From: Citrus sinensis
Lineage: Eukaryota; Streptophyta; Magnoliopsida; Sapindales; Rutaceae
Assembly: GCF_022201045.2 (NCBI RefSeq)
Contig: NC_068564.1
Location: forward strand, 29,603,001-29,667,000
DNA length: 64,000 nt
Reading direction: 5' to 3'
Made by a program: the position numbers and the translations under genes. Positions 50,243 through 62,972 of this stretch are shown one piece after another (the first letter of the stretch is position 1; each line of letters starts with the position of its first letter). Under the pieces are notes generated by a model. It saw only the letters and a program-made list of their open reading frames with translations, was not told where the DNA came from and did not search any database.

Positions 50243-51539
50243 CTTCCACGATGAACATTTAAAAATGGGATAAAATCTCATAACTATTTAGATAATATTA
50301 CGAGATATTCTCGCTTACTATAAGATGAACTATTAACCGTTAGATCATTATTCATAAGAACTAATTATATTTACTAAATAAAAAATAAATAATTGATCGT
50401 TTGCTGCTATTAGGGATAAAGGAATGCATTGTATGTACGAATATGATCCCAAAAGTAGGGATTTGCAAGAATTGATACTGCCATATGAAATCCTAAAGTT
50501 ATTAGAAAAAAAATCCTTCCTTTTTTTGGTTACCCTTTCAACGCAAGTTAAATTTGTTCAAAGTAACTTATATTTCGATGACTTTGAGTGCCTCACTTCA
50601 CATCTATTCTATAACACCTCGAAGTGACAAACAGATCCTAGTCAATGGATTTCGTTTAATCTGATCATGATCATCATCACCATCAATCGGCTACACAGAC
50701 GAATTAACTGCTTATTTGCATATATGGTACAGTTGAATATTTATCCTGCAGCTTGGATTATATTATAAAAATTAATGTTAGCCATTGAACATGCATCTAG
50801 GAAAGAAAGTATGCAATATCCACCAAATGAATCGAGGTCCTTGACATTGATGTATCGCAAAAATGTTACATCATCTCTTTTCAAAATTGAATGGTGGCAA
50901 AAGAATGTAGACGATGTATACGGTAAACTCAAAGCCATTACTATGAGCCACTCACTGATCAAATCTTTTTATCACAACAAAAATGGGGCTCAAAGACGCT
51001 GGGCGGTTGACTAATGTATGAATAAGATTTAAATTAAAAGCAGGGTATCGATGATTTTGCAGGGCGTGCGTTTAGAATGAGGGTAGTGGTGGCGACCGAG
51101 TGGCGATATGATATCATGAGGTGGCAGGAGGGGTGTCTAATTGGTTGGGTTAGTAAGGGACAATCCCACTCACGGGATCATGGCCTTTCTACTTGCTCAT
51201 CATTTTCCCCTTTTGGCTTGGTCCATCATCTAGTTGGTTGGGATAGCTCATTCTTCCTTTTACTTTCTTGACTTTTTTCTTTTGGGATGTGTGCCATTTG
51301 TTATCTTCTGATAATACTTAGTTTGGATGAAAAATTTTCAAAGTTATTTAGGATTGAAGTTTTTAGAAATTAGATCTAGTAAGAAAATCATTGAAAACTA
51401 AACTCATCTAGAAAATAAAGGCGTATGACATTTCGGTTGATGCAGAATCAAAAGCGTACAAAGTAGATCGATCTGATTTAGTAAAATCGATCACAAGTTT
51501 TTTACAAGTAATCTCACTTAAACTTCAAAGCTCAAATGA

Positions 51540-51965
51540 CATGGACGTATGCCATATTAGAAGAAGATTAATTAATTAGGACACATGTCATACACATGGA
51601 AGGTGGTTGAATGATTTCTTCTTAAAACTAAAAAACTTTATCCCAGTCGAATTAGGAACTTCACATATCCCTTTGAGTCTCTATATAAAGCCAATAGTGT
51701 TGTGGTTTATTTAACACAGCACAGTAAAAGAATCTCTCTCTGTAACTTGTTCTCTAGAAATCAATAAAACCCTTGCAATGGTATTCAAGTGGATGTAGAC
51801 TGGTTAATCAGCTGAACAACTATAAATCGTTATGTCTGATCTTTGCTGCTTTGCTTCTTTTGTGTTTGTTTGTGATTAAACACTTTGATTTTTCACATCA
51901 TTAATCAGGCTTTGAGTCGGATCAAGTCTTGGTGTGATTGGCTTGGTAATTTATACACTAAATCA
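51540..51965 (+). mobile_element. Probable solo LTR or LTR fragment, Copia-like, fossil
   Basis: A TATA-like CTATATAAAGCC is followed by CTCTGTAACTTGTTCTC, AATCAATAAAAC (polyadenylation-like) and GTGGATGTAGACTGG, an order typical of Copia LTRs. No gag or pol is nearby and the ends could not be fixed, so the limits are approximate. Confidence 0.4.
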
Positions 51966-52044
51966 ACCTCATCAAAAATGACGTGCGTTAAATCTTTTGC
52001 CATGCAAACTTTTAGTTATAATTTAAAATGTGGGACTGATTATG

Positions 52045-52089
<45 letters not shown>

Positions 52090-52797
52090 CCCGAATCATC
52101 TCATCATTATAAGGGATTGGACTGATTATTCCACGTACTCTCTTTCATATATACATGCATGTGTGTGTGTGTGTGTGTCAAATAATTAATGGAATGTGTG
52201 TAAACACACCTTCGTTAATAAAACTAAAATATTTAGCGTTATTGTCATAATGTCATGGTTATATATGCTAGACCGAAGGGCAGCATCGGCAAGACCAATT
52301 AATGCTCGAGATATATGATGAAAAATTATATTAAGTCACTAAGATAGAAACGACAGTTGTAGTATGAACAACAGTAATATTTTATGCATTGCAGTAGTGT
52401 TATAGTGTGTACAGTATTCATGTTTCTATTTTGATGGTGTCTTATTAATCTTAGTGCTCCCATATGATAATGAATTATCTAAATTAGATTATGTTGATTT
52501 GATTTTTTTTTTTTTTGATTTTTGACCACAAGGTATTCTGGGGAGGGCCCCAATTGTAGGAGGCACCTTTAAGCCCGTACCACAACTTAGACTAGTAGTT
52601 AAAAAAAGGTGACAAATAGAAGAGAGAGAAATGACAAAGAGGCGGCAAAAGTCACTGTTGGGAACTTAAACCAGCAGCTGCTGCCTCCTAACAGCTTGTA
52701 TATGGAATTTCTCACACCCCCACTCCCCGGCCCCTTTAACTATTTAACTCTGCCACATGCAGCTCAGCTTTTACTCCCCACGAGATCTTTGTCTCTG

Positions 52798-52805
52798 TAT
52801 ATAAA
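52798..52805 (+). promoter_or_regulatory. TATA box of LAZY-like gene
   Basis: TATATAAA lies 76 bases before the LAZY start codon, with a C-rich leader between, at the usual distance for a plant core promoter. Confidence 0.65.
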
Positions 52806-52880
52806 CCTCATTGCACATCCACACTCGTCATTAACTCAACCCCAGCTAGCTCCACATTTATATTCATTTATCAACAAATA

Positions 52881-54057
52881 ATGAGGGTATGACCAATTAC
52901 CTGTATAGGCTTATGGGATGATGTATATATTAGTTAATGTTTATTAAGAGAAGTTTAATTCTTGTTCTGGTTTCATTTCAGATTTTCAATTGGATGCAAA
53001 ACAAGCTCGGTGGGATACATTCAAGCAAGAAACCGGACTTGCTTTCCTCATTATCAGCTAATAGTAGAGGTACTTCCAATTTACAATTCATAAATCATAA
53101 TATCAAATCATCATATACCACACGTCTGGTTTAATATCTTAATGAACTTGTGATTAATGAATATTTTTGTGAAGATGCAGATTGTGTGCAGAAAGAATCT
53201 TGTAAAGAAGAATTCGTGGAGTGGACTCACGGGTTGCTAGCAATTGGGACAATTGGAAATGTTAACTTGAAGGACCTGGATCATGATTCTGTACAAGATC
53301 CTACCCCTGATGAAGAAGTGGCAACACTTCAAAATGAAGTAAACTTAATATTGCATGAACCGGAAGATTCAGAAGTTGATGATGAAACAACCATCAATGA
53401 TTCAAACCCCAGGACCACAACAGCTGCAGCCTTTAGTAGCTCTGGGAAAGATATTAGCTTCGATAGTACTAAAAGCCCTGGTGTCATTAGCAGCAAATCA
53501 TTGTCTTTTCTTCTCAAAAAGATGATTGCTTGCAGAAGTGGGTTTGCCCCTGCCCCAAGTTTAAAAGATCCAGTCTCAGAATCCCAAATGGAAAAGGTAC
53601 GTAAGGTTTAATTTGCATTTTAAAACGTTTGAACGTCCACTCTGAGAATAATTATTATTCTACATCAACTACATGGTTGTTTTATATTTTTATAATGAAT
53701 TGGGTACAGATAATGAGGGCTATACTTCACAAGAAAATGAAAATATATCCCCAGAGTTCTGGTACAGCATTGTCTAGTAAAAAATACCTGAAGAGCAGAA
53801 CAGTGAATACGCCAGAGTCTGCTAATGAGGATGATTTCAATGAAGACGCAGAGAACGGAAGCAAATGGGTTAAGACAGATTCTGAATGTAAGTTTCTGTA
53901 TGTTTCATTTGCAATCAAAATAACAGATTCTGAATGTAAGTTTCTGTATGTTTTATTTGCAATATTCAAAATGACAGGTTAATTTAGATGCATTGTTTTG
54001 ATTTTTTTTTATTTTTTATTTTTGGTCTTGATTGCAGATATTGTATTAGAGATATAA
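52881..54057 (+). CDS. LAZY/NGR-like protein (IGT family), gravitropism
   Basis: Five exons: 52881-52886 (only ATG AGG), 52982-53069, 53181-53596, 53710-53887, 54038-54057, giving 235 residues. The N-terminus MRIFNWMQNKLGG is the conserved LAZY region I. Region II is WTHGLLAIGTIGN (residues 46-58), the IGT motif. A basic and acidic middle (FLLKKMIACRSGFAP, IMRAILHKKMK) leads to the C-terminal YIVLEI, the conserved region V that recruits RLD proteins in LZY-type members. Tiny first and last coding exons are typical of the family. Relatives LZY2-4/NGR/DRO1 set root and shoot branch angle by directing auxin flow after statolith settling. A 48-bp tandem repeat duplicates the exon 4 splice donor (53888 and 53936); using the second keeps the frame and adds 16 residues before YIVLEI. 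Confidence 0.92.
53881..53976. repeat. 48-bp tandem duplication spanning the exon 4 donor
   Basis: TCTGAATGTAAGTTTCTGTA recurs exactly at 53881 and 53929, and homology continues to about 53962. Each copy carries AAT/GTAAGT. Confidence 0.9.
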
Positions 54058-57000
54058 CTTGCCTTTATCTTTAGGCCATATCCAAGGATTAATTACACGG
54101 TAAGAAGGTTACTTCAAACTGTTTCTTTCATAATTGTTTTTGTCTTTTATCCTCGCATTACACAGCGGCCTATTTTGCATGCGTGTTAATTGTTCAATTT
54201 ATGTTGATTTAACGATGCAGATATTCGGGAATTGTTCCAGTTTTATTGCTTGGATTATTGGAGTCAATTTCTGTTAAATGTGGCACACTTGTAGTGATTA
54301 AGATGATGTCCCATTGCTTCCTGATCAATGATCACTCATTTTGCCTTTTTCTTTGGCCAAATGCCAAATGTTAATTCTGTGATGCCTACCTCAGGAAAAT
54401 AATAATAATAACAAACTCATTGCAACGAATTTCAGCCGTGCTCGAAGGGAGCTGGTGGCGTTGATGCATATGTGAAGTTAATCAGATTGAGGCTTTGTTT
54501 CATAATAAGTAAAAGTGAAAATATAATCACCAAGTTTGTGATGCATTGATGTGTCATTAGTTCTGAGTGTTTCCTATACTTTTGATGCATGGATGTTTCA
54601 TTAGCTTTAAGTAGCGGAATGTAATATTTTTGATGTGTTAAATTAATAATAATAAAAATAATAAAATAAGGGGGTTCAATGAAAGAGTTACCAGGATTTG
54701 AGTACCGTTATTTAGAGCCAAGAGACAGCAAGAAAACAGTCTCAAAAGATAAATCATATTATATAGTTCGTAATCTGCCACGTATCAGGATTCGAATTGA
54801 TCATCAGAAGGTTGAAATAAACTAAATGAAAATAATACTAATGCGATCTCATCTAAGCGCAGACTCCAATGATTGAATATCGTTAAGACCAAACCACCGC
54901 CACCGTTCCAATGCGGTCACTTCTCACAAATTAGAAGTTTTGGTGCATTTTAGGTGTTAATGGGCTCATCCTAGGGATGGCAAGGCTCGAGGCCAGGTAT
55001 GGGTATGGCAATGGCCAGACCCATTCCGAGCATTTTTTTTGGCTACTCAGACCGAGTTTAAAATGCCTGCCATCGGACCGGGTTTTTTAGTTTGGGCTTT
55101 TTAAACCCGAATTTTATATTTTATAATATTATATATGTATATTTCTAGTTTATTTTATAATTTTATGATTTTTAATATTTTAAGAAAAATCATACATGAA
55201 AATATAAATTTTAAATATATGTAATAACTAGGTCAACTAAATATAATTATTTAAAATAATATATATTTTATTATATTTTTAATAAAATTTAGGTTTTGGG
55301 TTGGGCCCCCAAGCTTATCAAGTGATGCCGGGGACCAGCCTGACCCGATCACCTGTCAATATTACCAATCCCGCATCACTGTGGTCCAAGCCAAGTTTGA
55401 ACTGAGCGGATATTTTTGACATACTTAATTTACATAAAAAAATTTCCGGAAATGTAAAATGTTTGTTTGAAAAGTAAAAAATATACAAATATCAACATCT
55501 CTTTTATTTTTTTATTTAATGTTATTTTCAATTCAAAATATATAAAATACATCTTTAAAATTGTTAAAAGAATTTCTATTTAATCAATATACTTTTAAGC
55601 AAGTTTCTTTAACTGATCATTTCAAATTTACAAGAAGTAAAGGATAAAAAATATTTCTATAAAAAGTATTTTTGAGTAAAAATTTTTTGGTCAATGATTA
55701 AAGAAATTCGTTAAAAGATTTTAATACAAGATACATTGAAATTTTGATTTTTTTTAAATGTATTTCAAAATTTTTAATGGTAAATATATTGAAAAGACTA
55801 ATGATGATCAATAATGCATCGCCATACAAATGGAAATATGCTAAAATATAATACATAAGACGATACTTAAAACTCAAACATAAAATTAGGGCGATGCCTA
55901 ACAATAAATACAAATACATAATTACGTACACCATAAATATCAAATAATTGAAAGTTCGAGTGTATGAGATTGGTGTAGTCTACTCACTTTACATGTTATA
56001 AGTGAAAATCTTCTTCTAGCGTACAACACAACAAAATTCTAACAACAAATATAGATAAATGAAAAATAAAGACAATAAATTCAACAAAATCCACCCTTAT
56101 TAAAGGATTCACCTCGCCTAAGGGCATTAGAATTTTGACTGACGTTAAATTTTATTTAGTAATAATAGAGTCACAACCATTTTTTACAAACTGATGTAGT
56201 ATAAAAATATTAATTGTATAAAATCATCATAGACCCACATAATAAGAAAAAATAGTATTACTTTTCAACGAATCACTTCATACTACATTAATATGTACAA
56301 AAACTAACTACGATTATGTTATTATTGAATTTAGGGCAATATTAAATTACATTATCATGTAACAAACATTAAACGAATAAAGTTTCGTTGGATTCAAATG
56401 GTAAAATCGAACGAATGGAAATGAAATAAGCAATCGTATCTGTCCCTTACCGGCTCTGGCGAACCGCACCTTTAAGATGCTGTTTTAGGAAGGGAAAACC
56501 AAAACCCTTAAAAAACTATATATCGTATGCGGTTATTGTTGGAGCAGTGAATTTCTGAATTTTTGATTTTTTGTTTTTTCCTTTTTTTCATTTCCTCGCG
56601 ATCAATATTTGACTGACTATACTTGGTGAAATATTTTACGTTGCATAAAAATTATTAAGAGTACTTTGGAAATTCCACCAGCCACCACTTCTTGCCTCCT
56701 TCTCCTTCTTCTTATTTATTTATTTTTTCTTTCCTTCGTTACATACTTTAATTTTGTTAGTGCGATGGTCATAGATGAGGTGGTCGGATCGGCCATTATT
56801 TTTTTAAATAATTTATTACCAAAATTCATGTTTATGCCTATGACGAAGGGCTTTTTTTTTTTTTTCTTGATACATAACAATATGGAATTTTGAAAACCTA
56901 AAAAAATCTAGTCTTACCCAATTTCTTTTTAATTTTGTCTCTTTTTCTTTTCTTTCTTTAAGTTTATTACCAAATTAAAATTTGTAATTAAAGAAGTAAA

Positions 57001-57789
57001 AGGGGAAAAAAATTACAGAAGAGGTGACATTTATTTAGAGCAGAAGACGATAAAAGAAAGAGAAGAAAGAAAATTAACTTCTATTAAGACAGTTTTATAA
57101 TATGAAATTGCTCATTTCATTTTCATCCATCTGATTTTACTATACAAATCCAACGACCCGTATTCACATAATGTTTAGTAAATGATAATGTAACTTAACC
57201 TTGGCCTTGAATTGTTTACTTTTTATCTTTTTTTTTTTTTTCGGCTGCGTGGTGCATATATTTAAAAAAAAAACAAAATATTAAATTAAAATGTGAACTG
57301 AACTACTGAAGTCACTTTATTAACTTGGCCCATGGTCAAAGCTTCAGAAGCCGTCTTAACTTTATTTTTACTCGGTAACTATATAAAGTCCAATCATGTA
57401 GAAAAATAAATGAATAATAAAAAATAATTAATAAGAAAAGGAAACAGAGAGATGAATGGCGATAGTTTTTGTCAAAAAGGGCTGTAAAAGTTTAACCTAC
57501 CACAATAACACCGTTCTATATAATTAGCTCCCAGATTTTTCCCTTTTATCTTTTATGTTTGATTGAATAAAGGTGAGAGAGCTTTGCTTTGGAACTAAAT
57601 TAGGGTTTTGGTTGCTTTGTAATCTAGAATTGGGTAGAAGAAAAGAAGAAAGATTTGGTGGGTGGGGGTACATTAAATAATAAAACGAGGGGTGGGGGGT
57701 TGCTTTTGTTGAAAAGCAAATGCCATTAGCAGCATTAGAGGAAGGAGAATTATTATTTGTAAAAGTCAATAACATCTCTGAATTCCTCA
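54058..57789. other. Spacer between LAZY-like and LSM1 genes
   Basis: The first 250-500 bases are the LAZY 3' flank. At about 54975-55370 a GC-richer block starts TAGGGATGGCAAGG and ends near GACCCGATCACCTGTC, resembling hAT-type MITEs that begin AGGGATGGCAA; its ends pair only weakly. The rest, to about 57.4 kb, is AT-rich with T runs at 56851-56865 and 57230-57241. No gene seen. The LSM1 leader begins somewhere in the last 300 bases. Confidence 0.4.
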
Positions 57790-60375
57790 ATGTCGTGGGC
57801 TGGCCCTGATGATGTCTTTCTCTCCACTTCTCTCGCCACCTATCTCGACAGTAAAATCTATCTCTCTCTCTCTGTGTCTGGTTCTCTGTAACTATATATA
57901 TTCATGAATTTATAGATGTATGTATTTGATGCATTGGGATGTAAAGTCTGTGCAATTGGGTTGTGTTTAATTTGTTCTTGTTTGTGGTTTTCCCAGTTGC
58001 TCGTTCTCTGTTTTTGAGTTGCATGATGTATTGTTGTGTTCATGTTACTGTTTGATTTAGAGGGCTTTTCATCTGTTAAATTTCTTTTCTTGTTGCTCTT
58101 GCTGCCTTCTTGATTCTGAGTCAAGAAAAGAACTTTGCTTGTATTTGGTTGACGCCAATGTTGTTACTAATTAAGCTGATTTGGATTAAATACTCCTGTA
58201 TTGCAACTTTTTTTTTCCCCTTTCTTTTTTGTGGCATGACAGTAACTGAATCCTTTCTCCGCCTATGTGAAGGAGGTTCATACCCCAGACTTCTTGTACA
58301 GTTGTACTACTACAAGAGATCCCAAAACAATTTCTGCCTCTTGAGTCTGATTTGATTTTTTTTTTCTTTTTTTTTTTAATTCTTGGAGTGTTTAATTATT
58401 GTTTTTGTATATTCATGGTAATGTTTTAAGCTTTTAAGCAATGGTCATATACTCTTAGGATCAAATGCGTGCTGGATTGGTAGTATTGAAGATGGGTAGA
58501 ATGGAGGATAATTCCTCAAAGAAAAAGGGAGTGTCAATATAAATTGAGTACCATGTAAAACAGCCGTTGATGCACTGGCAGACAAAATATAGAAAGTGAT
58601 AGGTAACATCAGGCGTCCAGTTGCTAAACTAGTCTCCCAACATTATAGCTCCATGCTTTACTTGCATACAAGCTTTGAATTTCCTACTTTCTTAATCTTA
58701 TGAAAAACCACGTCTCCCATAGTAATCGTAAATGATTGGGGGTCTTTCTCTTACTTTTTTTTTTTTTCCTTAGAATGGCAGCAGGGGCACTGGGTTTATT
58801 TTGTTTGCACTTCTTTGCCGGTGCATGAAAATTATTTCACGTGTTCTGAACTTTCTTTTCTGTGTTTCTTTGGAGTCTTTAAAACTGGATACAAATTTCT
58901 AATACCATGTATTAGCTAGAGCATATAAAAAATCTCATTAGCCTATTTAATTGCTCATTGTGTATTATAGGTCTCAAGTAAATGTAGGATAATTGGTTCA
59001 TTACAATATATTCGGCTCCTTATGCTGTTATTTTTTTCGCAGAAAAAATTCTCGTCCTGTTGCGAGATGGGCGGAAGCTCTTGGGTTTGCTCCGTTCATT
59101 TGATCAATTTGGTAAAATGCCGTTACATAATGTTTGCTAAGTTTAATATGCCCTTGAATTTTTTGAACTGTAGTTGCTGACGGAAAATTTCTTCCGATGT
59201 GCAGCTAATGTTGTTCTTGAAGGTGCTTGTGAGCGAATCATTGTGGGTGATCTTTACTGTGATATCCCCTTAGGTCTATACGTAATCCGTGGGGAGAATG
59301 TTGTCTTAATTGGAGAGCTGGTACATTGTTTTGTCTACTGCTCTGTGCGGCTTGATTCCTTATAATTATTTTTGCAAATATTTTATGTTTCTTTGTTTTG
59401 GCTACTCATAACATAGGATTTAGAGAAGGAGGAGCTACCTGCACATATGACTCGTGTATCAACAGCTGAGATAAAGAGGGTAAGTAACATGACGCATATT
59501 TTAGATCAAAGTACGCTGATGTCCCAGGATACTGTCCCTCTACAAGGTGGCAACTGATTAGAATTCTTAATGCCATGAACTAATATGTTAGGTTTTGTTT
59601 GGATTGTCTGCTGGCTTATATTATTTAGAACTCCCTTCTGCTTCACACATGAAGTGTTATAACTTATAATCTCCTTTGTGGTTTGGTTTAGGTGGAGGTA
59701 GGTCAGTGTCCTAGGATTCTGTCCCACCATGAGACTGTACCTCTTTGTTGTGGAAGTTTTTATTATTGCTGTCTTCTGCAAGGGATTTTAAAGCAGTGGT
59801 TGTACTTATAGTGGATTTTCAATCAGTGATCCCTAATCATATTGAAGTTAGGGATAAACTAATGTACAAAAAAATACAGATTTCAATACAACAGGACAAA
59901 ATATACTACATTACTCTTATGTCTTTTTTGTCTTTCAGCTTGTCCCTGACTTTAATAATTAATATGGTTAGGGATCCCTGATTGGAACGTTTCTAGTTAT
60001 ACTTGTTGCCAGATATTCATAATGATTATAGTCTTTCTTGGGTCATGTACCAAGTTCCCCTTATCAGATTGATGTGTGAAAATCCTTCTCTTATTATGAT
60101 CTCCTCTTGATAACTTTCCTGATTAGATTATCTCATCTTTTCTAGGGTTGTAGATACCAGTTTTCTTTCAATAATGGGTTAAAAAATGCAATCCTTCTAC
60201 TAAATCAATATGATTGTTGTTACAAAAAGTTATGCACTTCTATTGCTTTGGCACATTATGATTTGCTTATGTCCATTTACTCCTTTCCTTTCTTCAGGCT
60301 CAGAAAGCGGAAAAGGATGCCACAGTTTTGAAGGGTTCCATGAGAAAAAGAATGGAGTTCCTTGATTTTGATTAA
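57790..60375 (+). CDS. LSM1: Sm-like protein LSM1
   Basis: Five exons: 57790-57850, 59043-59111, 59205-59320, 59417-59479, 60298-60375, giving 128 residues, the same length as Arabidopsis LSM1A/B. It starts MSWAGPDDVFLSTSLATYLD. The Sm1 motif is KKILVLLRDGRKLLGLLRSF followed by DQFANVVLEGACERI; the Sm2 motif is LGLYVIRGENVVLIGEL. The LSM1-specific C-terminus is KGSMRKRMEFLDFD. LSM1 defines the cytoplasmic LSM1-7 ring that binds oligoadenylated mRNA 3' ends and promotes decapping in P-bodies. The first intron is 1,192 bp; all junctions are GT..AG. The 3' flank is convergent with the DUF985 gene. Confidence 0.97.
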
Positions 60376-61383
60376 CAGTTTCTGCCATATTGTTACAAGT
60401 TCATGCCGTATTTGCAAATATTAGTGCAACGGTGTCCAAAAAGACAGAAAAGACTGGGGAAAGGCAAAGGTTATCCATCCTTCCTGTCGTGCTGGATGAG
60501 GAAGTCAAGAGGGAGACAAAAAAGAGATAGTAACAGGTCTGAAGACCTTGTTTGCAAAAACTTGGTGGAGGATGTGGGCTTTCATCTCTTAGAGCAACGA
60601 TGATATGTGGGTCAATTTATATGTTCAATATACACATACTGGGTTTCTTTAGTTTCAGTCAGGTTTTAGATATTTTTTAACTTCACAAGAAATGATGTTC
60701 TCTTTTTCTCTCTTTGCTCCCACTTTTTTTCTGGCTTTTGCTTTGTTGAAATTGCTATGGGTGGTCGCTTTGGTGCCGCATTTTGTAATGGCACAGTCTC
60801 TTTCAATTCATTTGTAATGTGTTTATGTTGATTACTTAATAGCATTCAAAAGTTCTTTTATTGTCCGTAGTTCAGCCACGGGCTACTGTGGCATGCGTAC
60901 AATACAATCTTTTGTTTGCCTCAACTCTTTAAACTGGAATTTTATTCACGCTATTGTTATTCATGTAAAACCACCTTGTATAATTGAACATGATGGTCAA
61001 AATACAGCATGCGAAGTTATCTGTCGCTCGAAGTAAAATTTACAATGAGTTAGAACGTCAACTGCCTCATTTGCTACTCATTTTTCGACTCTGCTCTAAT
61101 ATAACAACAAATCAAAATTTCATGTTCATCCTGTTGAACGGTAGCAGTGTATAGAATGAGCAATAGAAAGCACATAACATTGTAGCTGAGATCATCAAGC
61201 CACTAAAATAAAAAACCATACGAAATCCTTTTCATACTTAAGGAAAGGTTCCAACCTTTCCATCGTGTTTAGTTTGACACACAAGGGGCTTTCATTATTG
61301 ATCAATGCATTACATGATTTGCCTGCGAAAGCCTTTACGAAAGAAAAAGATCTGAACCTGAAGATTGCAGACGAAGCTTCTTT
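60376..61383. other. Convergent 3' spacer, LSM1 and DUF985 genes
   Basis: Holds the 3' UTRs of two facing genes. The 66-codon frame at 60403-60603 lies in the LSM1 3' UTR and shows no domain. Nothing else seen. Confidence 0.5.
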
Positions 61384-62972
61384 TTACTCAGGAAAGGTGA
61401 GTAAAGAGATGAGGGGCGCATGATTGGGAAAGCTTGAAACAAGGTCAGAGCGTTTTGCCAACTCAAAGTCTTCAAACTGAAAAGCAGGTGCACAAGTGCA
61501 TCCCACGAGGGAGTAGTGACTCTCAGCATCCCTTGATTCAACCTTGCTCACTGCCCCATCTGGGGAAATGTGAAAGTCATTGGTTGGAAATGAACCAAAC
61601 CACACATTTGGGGGCACCGTGTACTGTGGTTGCTGATTGTTTCCAAGATCATTGCCCAGACATGTTAATTTGATTTTCCCATCTTTGTCATTCAGTTCAA
61701 ATATCTGAAAGAAAACATGTTGTGTTAAAATAGCAAAAAAGGAGAAAGAAGGGCAAACTGGCAAGAGAGACTGATGATTCTGTAGATCGGAGAAACTTTC
61801 TTAAGAAAAGGTTATTTTGGATTCATAATTAATTTGTGGAGACAGATGTAAGCAAAACCTGTGATCAGTGTTTTTATGTTTTTTGACTATATTCATAGAC
61901 TTTAAAAATAAATAACATATAACATAAAATACATTCAGATTTTGAGGATATATATGTGTGTGTGTGTGTGTGTGTGTATTAAAGGGGGTTTCAATGGTGG
62001 CCACCAAAGTATACTGGAATCTCAGAGCCATTAAAGAAACTGCCACAGTAATCAACTTTAATAATGCCTCACTTTCTGTAAAGTGTTTTCTCTTTTATAA
62101 AACCATACCCAAGACCGGGAGGGGGGGTTAGCCAGAGAGAACTCATGATAAGAGCATTAACATGAAACATATACTGTCAATCATAGCAAAATCATTTGAT
62201 TGAAATCTAGAGGTAACTGGTTTAAATAGTTCAATCATTAACTAGAAGAAACCAATAAATGCATGGGCAAGGCAATTTTAATTAATGGGTGCAACAAGGG
62301 TGGAGAACCGGCAGAATAACAATAATCATGGCAGCCGAAATTTGGGATATCATATAACAGAGAAGACAACCCTTTTTTCTTCGACAGAAGAGGTGGAGGT
62401 CTAGTTGAGCTTGACATAATCAAGATGATGGCGTATTCACTCAGGTTGCAGACGAGAGATGGCCCAAAGGCAGAATTGAGAATAAAAGCCTACAGCTAAA
62501 ACACATGAGAAACACATGGCCAGTCCACGTTGTTTATGGCTTCATAAGGCTAGCTGGACACCCAACTTGATACAAACTGTTCTGGACAAACCATCGACAA
62601 AAATAGGTCAAAACCAATGATACTTTATTTGGTTCCCATGGCCACACTATTTAATAAATGAGGCATTACAACTCATTCACTATTAAATAATATCACTGGT
62701 TGATGGCTAAACTATATGGAAAAGAATCCTAAAATTCATAGGATGGCTCAACCATCCTAGCAATGGTGGAAAACCCATCAAACAACTATCTTGAGAATCC
62801 CAATGAATGCACACTACTATCAATCAGAGTTGAGCAAGGATCACTCATACCGTAATAGGTTCTCCTGTGTAAAAATGCCAGGTTTCTGCACATGGTAATC
62901 GATGGAGGCGTGACACACTACCCGATGGTAGCAAGAAGTATATAGCTGTGCTGACAGCACGATCAACTTTGT
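61384..62972 (-). CDS. DUF985/Cupin_5 family protein (5' part outside window)
   Basis: Two 3' exons on the minus strand, 62972-62851 and 61704-61384 (stop TAA), coding about 147 residues. KVDRAVSTAIYFLLPSGSVS, RLHRLPCAETWHFYTGEPI, VPPNVWFGSFPTND and YSLVGCTCAPAFQFEDFELA are the conserved cupin blocks of the DUF985 family. The RLHR..AETWHF segment supplies the likely metal-binding His/Glu. It ends LLTFPE. The first exon(s), with the EGGFY motif seen in relatives, are not found before 64000. Biochemical activity of the plant family is not known to me; bacterial relatives have a sugar-isomerase-like cupin fold. The intron between the two exons (61705-62850) holds a (TG)n run at 61955-61978. Confidence 0.88.
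61955..61978. repeat. (TG)12 microsatellite
   Basis: Twelve TG units preceded by a short TA run, within the intron of the DUF985 gene. Confidence 0.9.

Larger units (their letters stand above)
45879..52880. other. Seven-kb gene-free, repeat-bearing region
   Basis: No gene supported. Listed separately are a Harbinger-like MITE (46494-46764), two SINEs (47681-47931, 49722-50242) and a probable LTR remnant (about 51540-51965). A (TA)n run lies at 52051-52087 and (GT)9 at 52161-52178. The open frames at 48639-48866, 49277-49489, 50424-50627, 50775-51014 and 51077-51271 have no domain, splice context or codon pattern that I trust. The last 300 bases are the LAZY promoter. Confidence 0.5.

Noticed and set aside
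50775-51014. 79-codon + frame and its antisense partner
   Set aside because: No domain, promoter or splice context; probably chance.
54975-55370. Confident MITE call
   Set aside because: The block has an AGGGATGGCAA-type start, but the ends pair weakly and no clear target duplication is seen; mentioned only in the spacer entry.
60403-60603. 66-codon frame after LSM1
   Set aside because: Basic, low-complexity frame inside the LSM1 3' UTR without homology.
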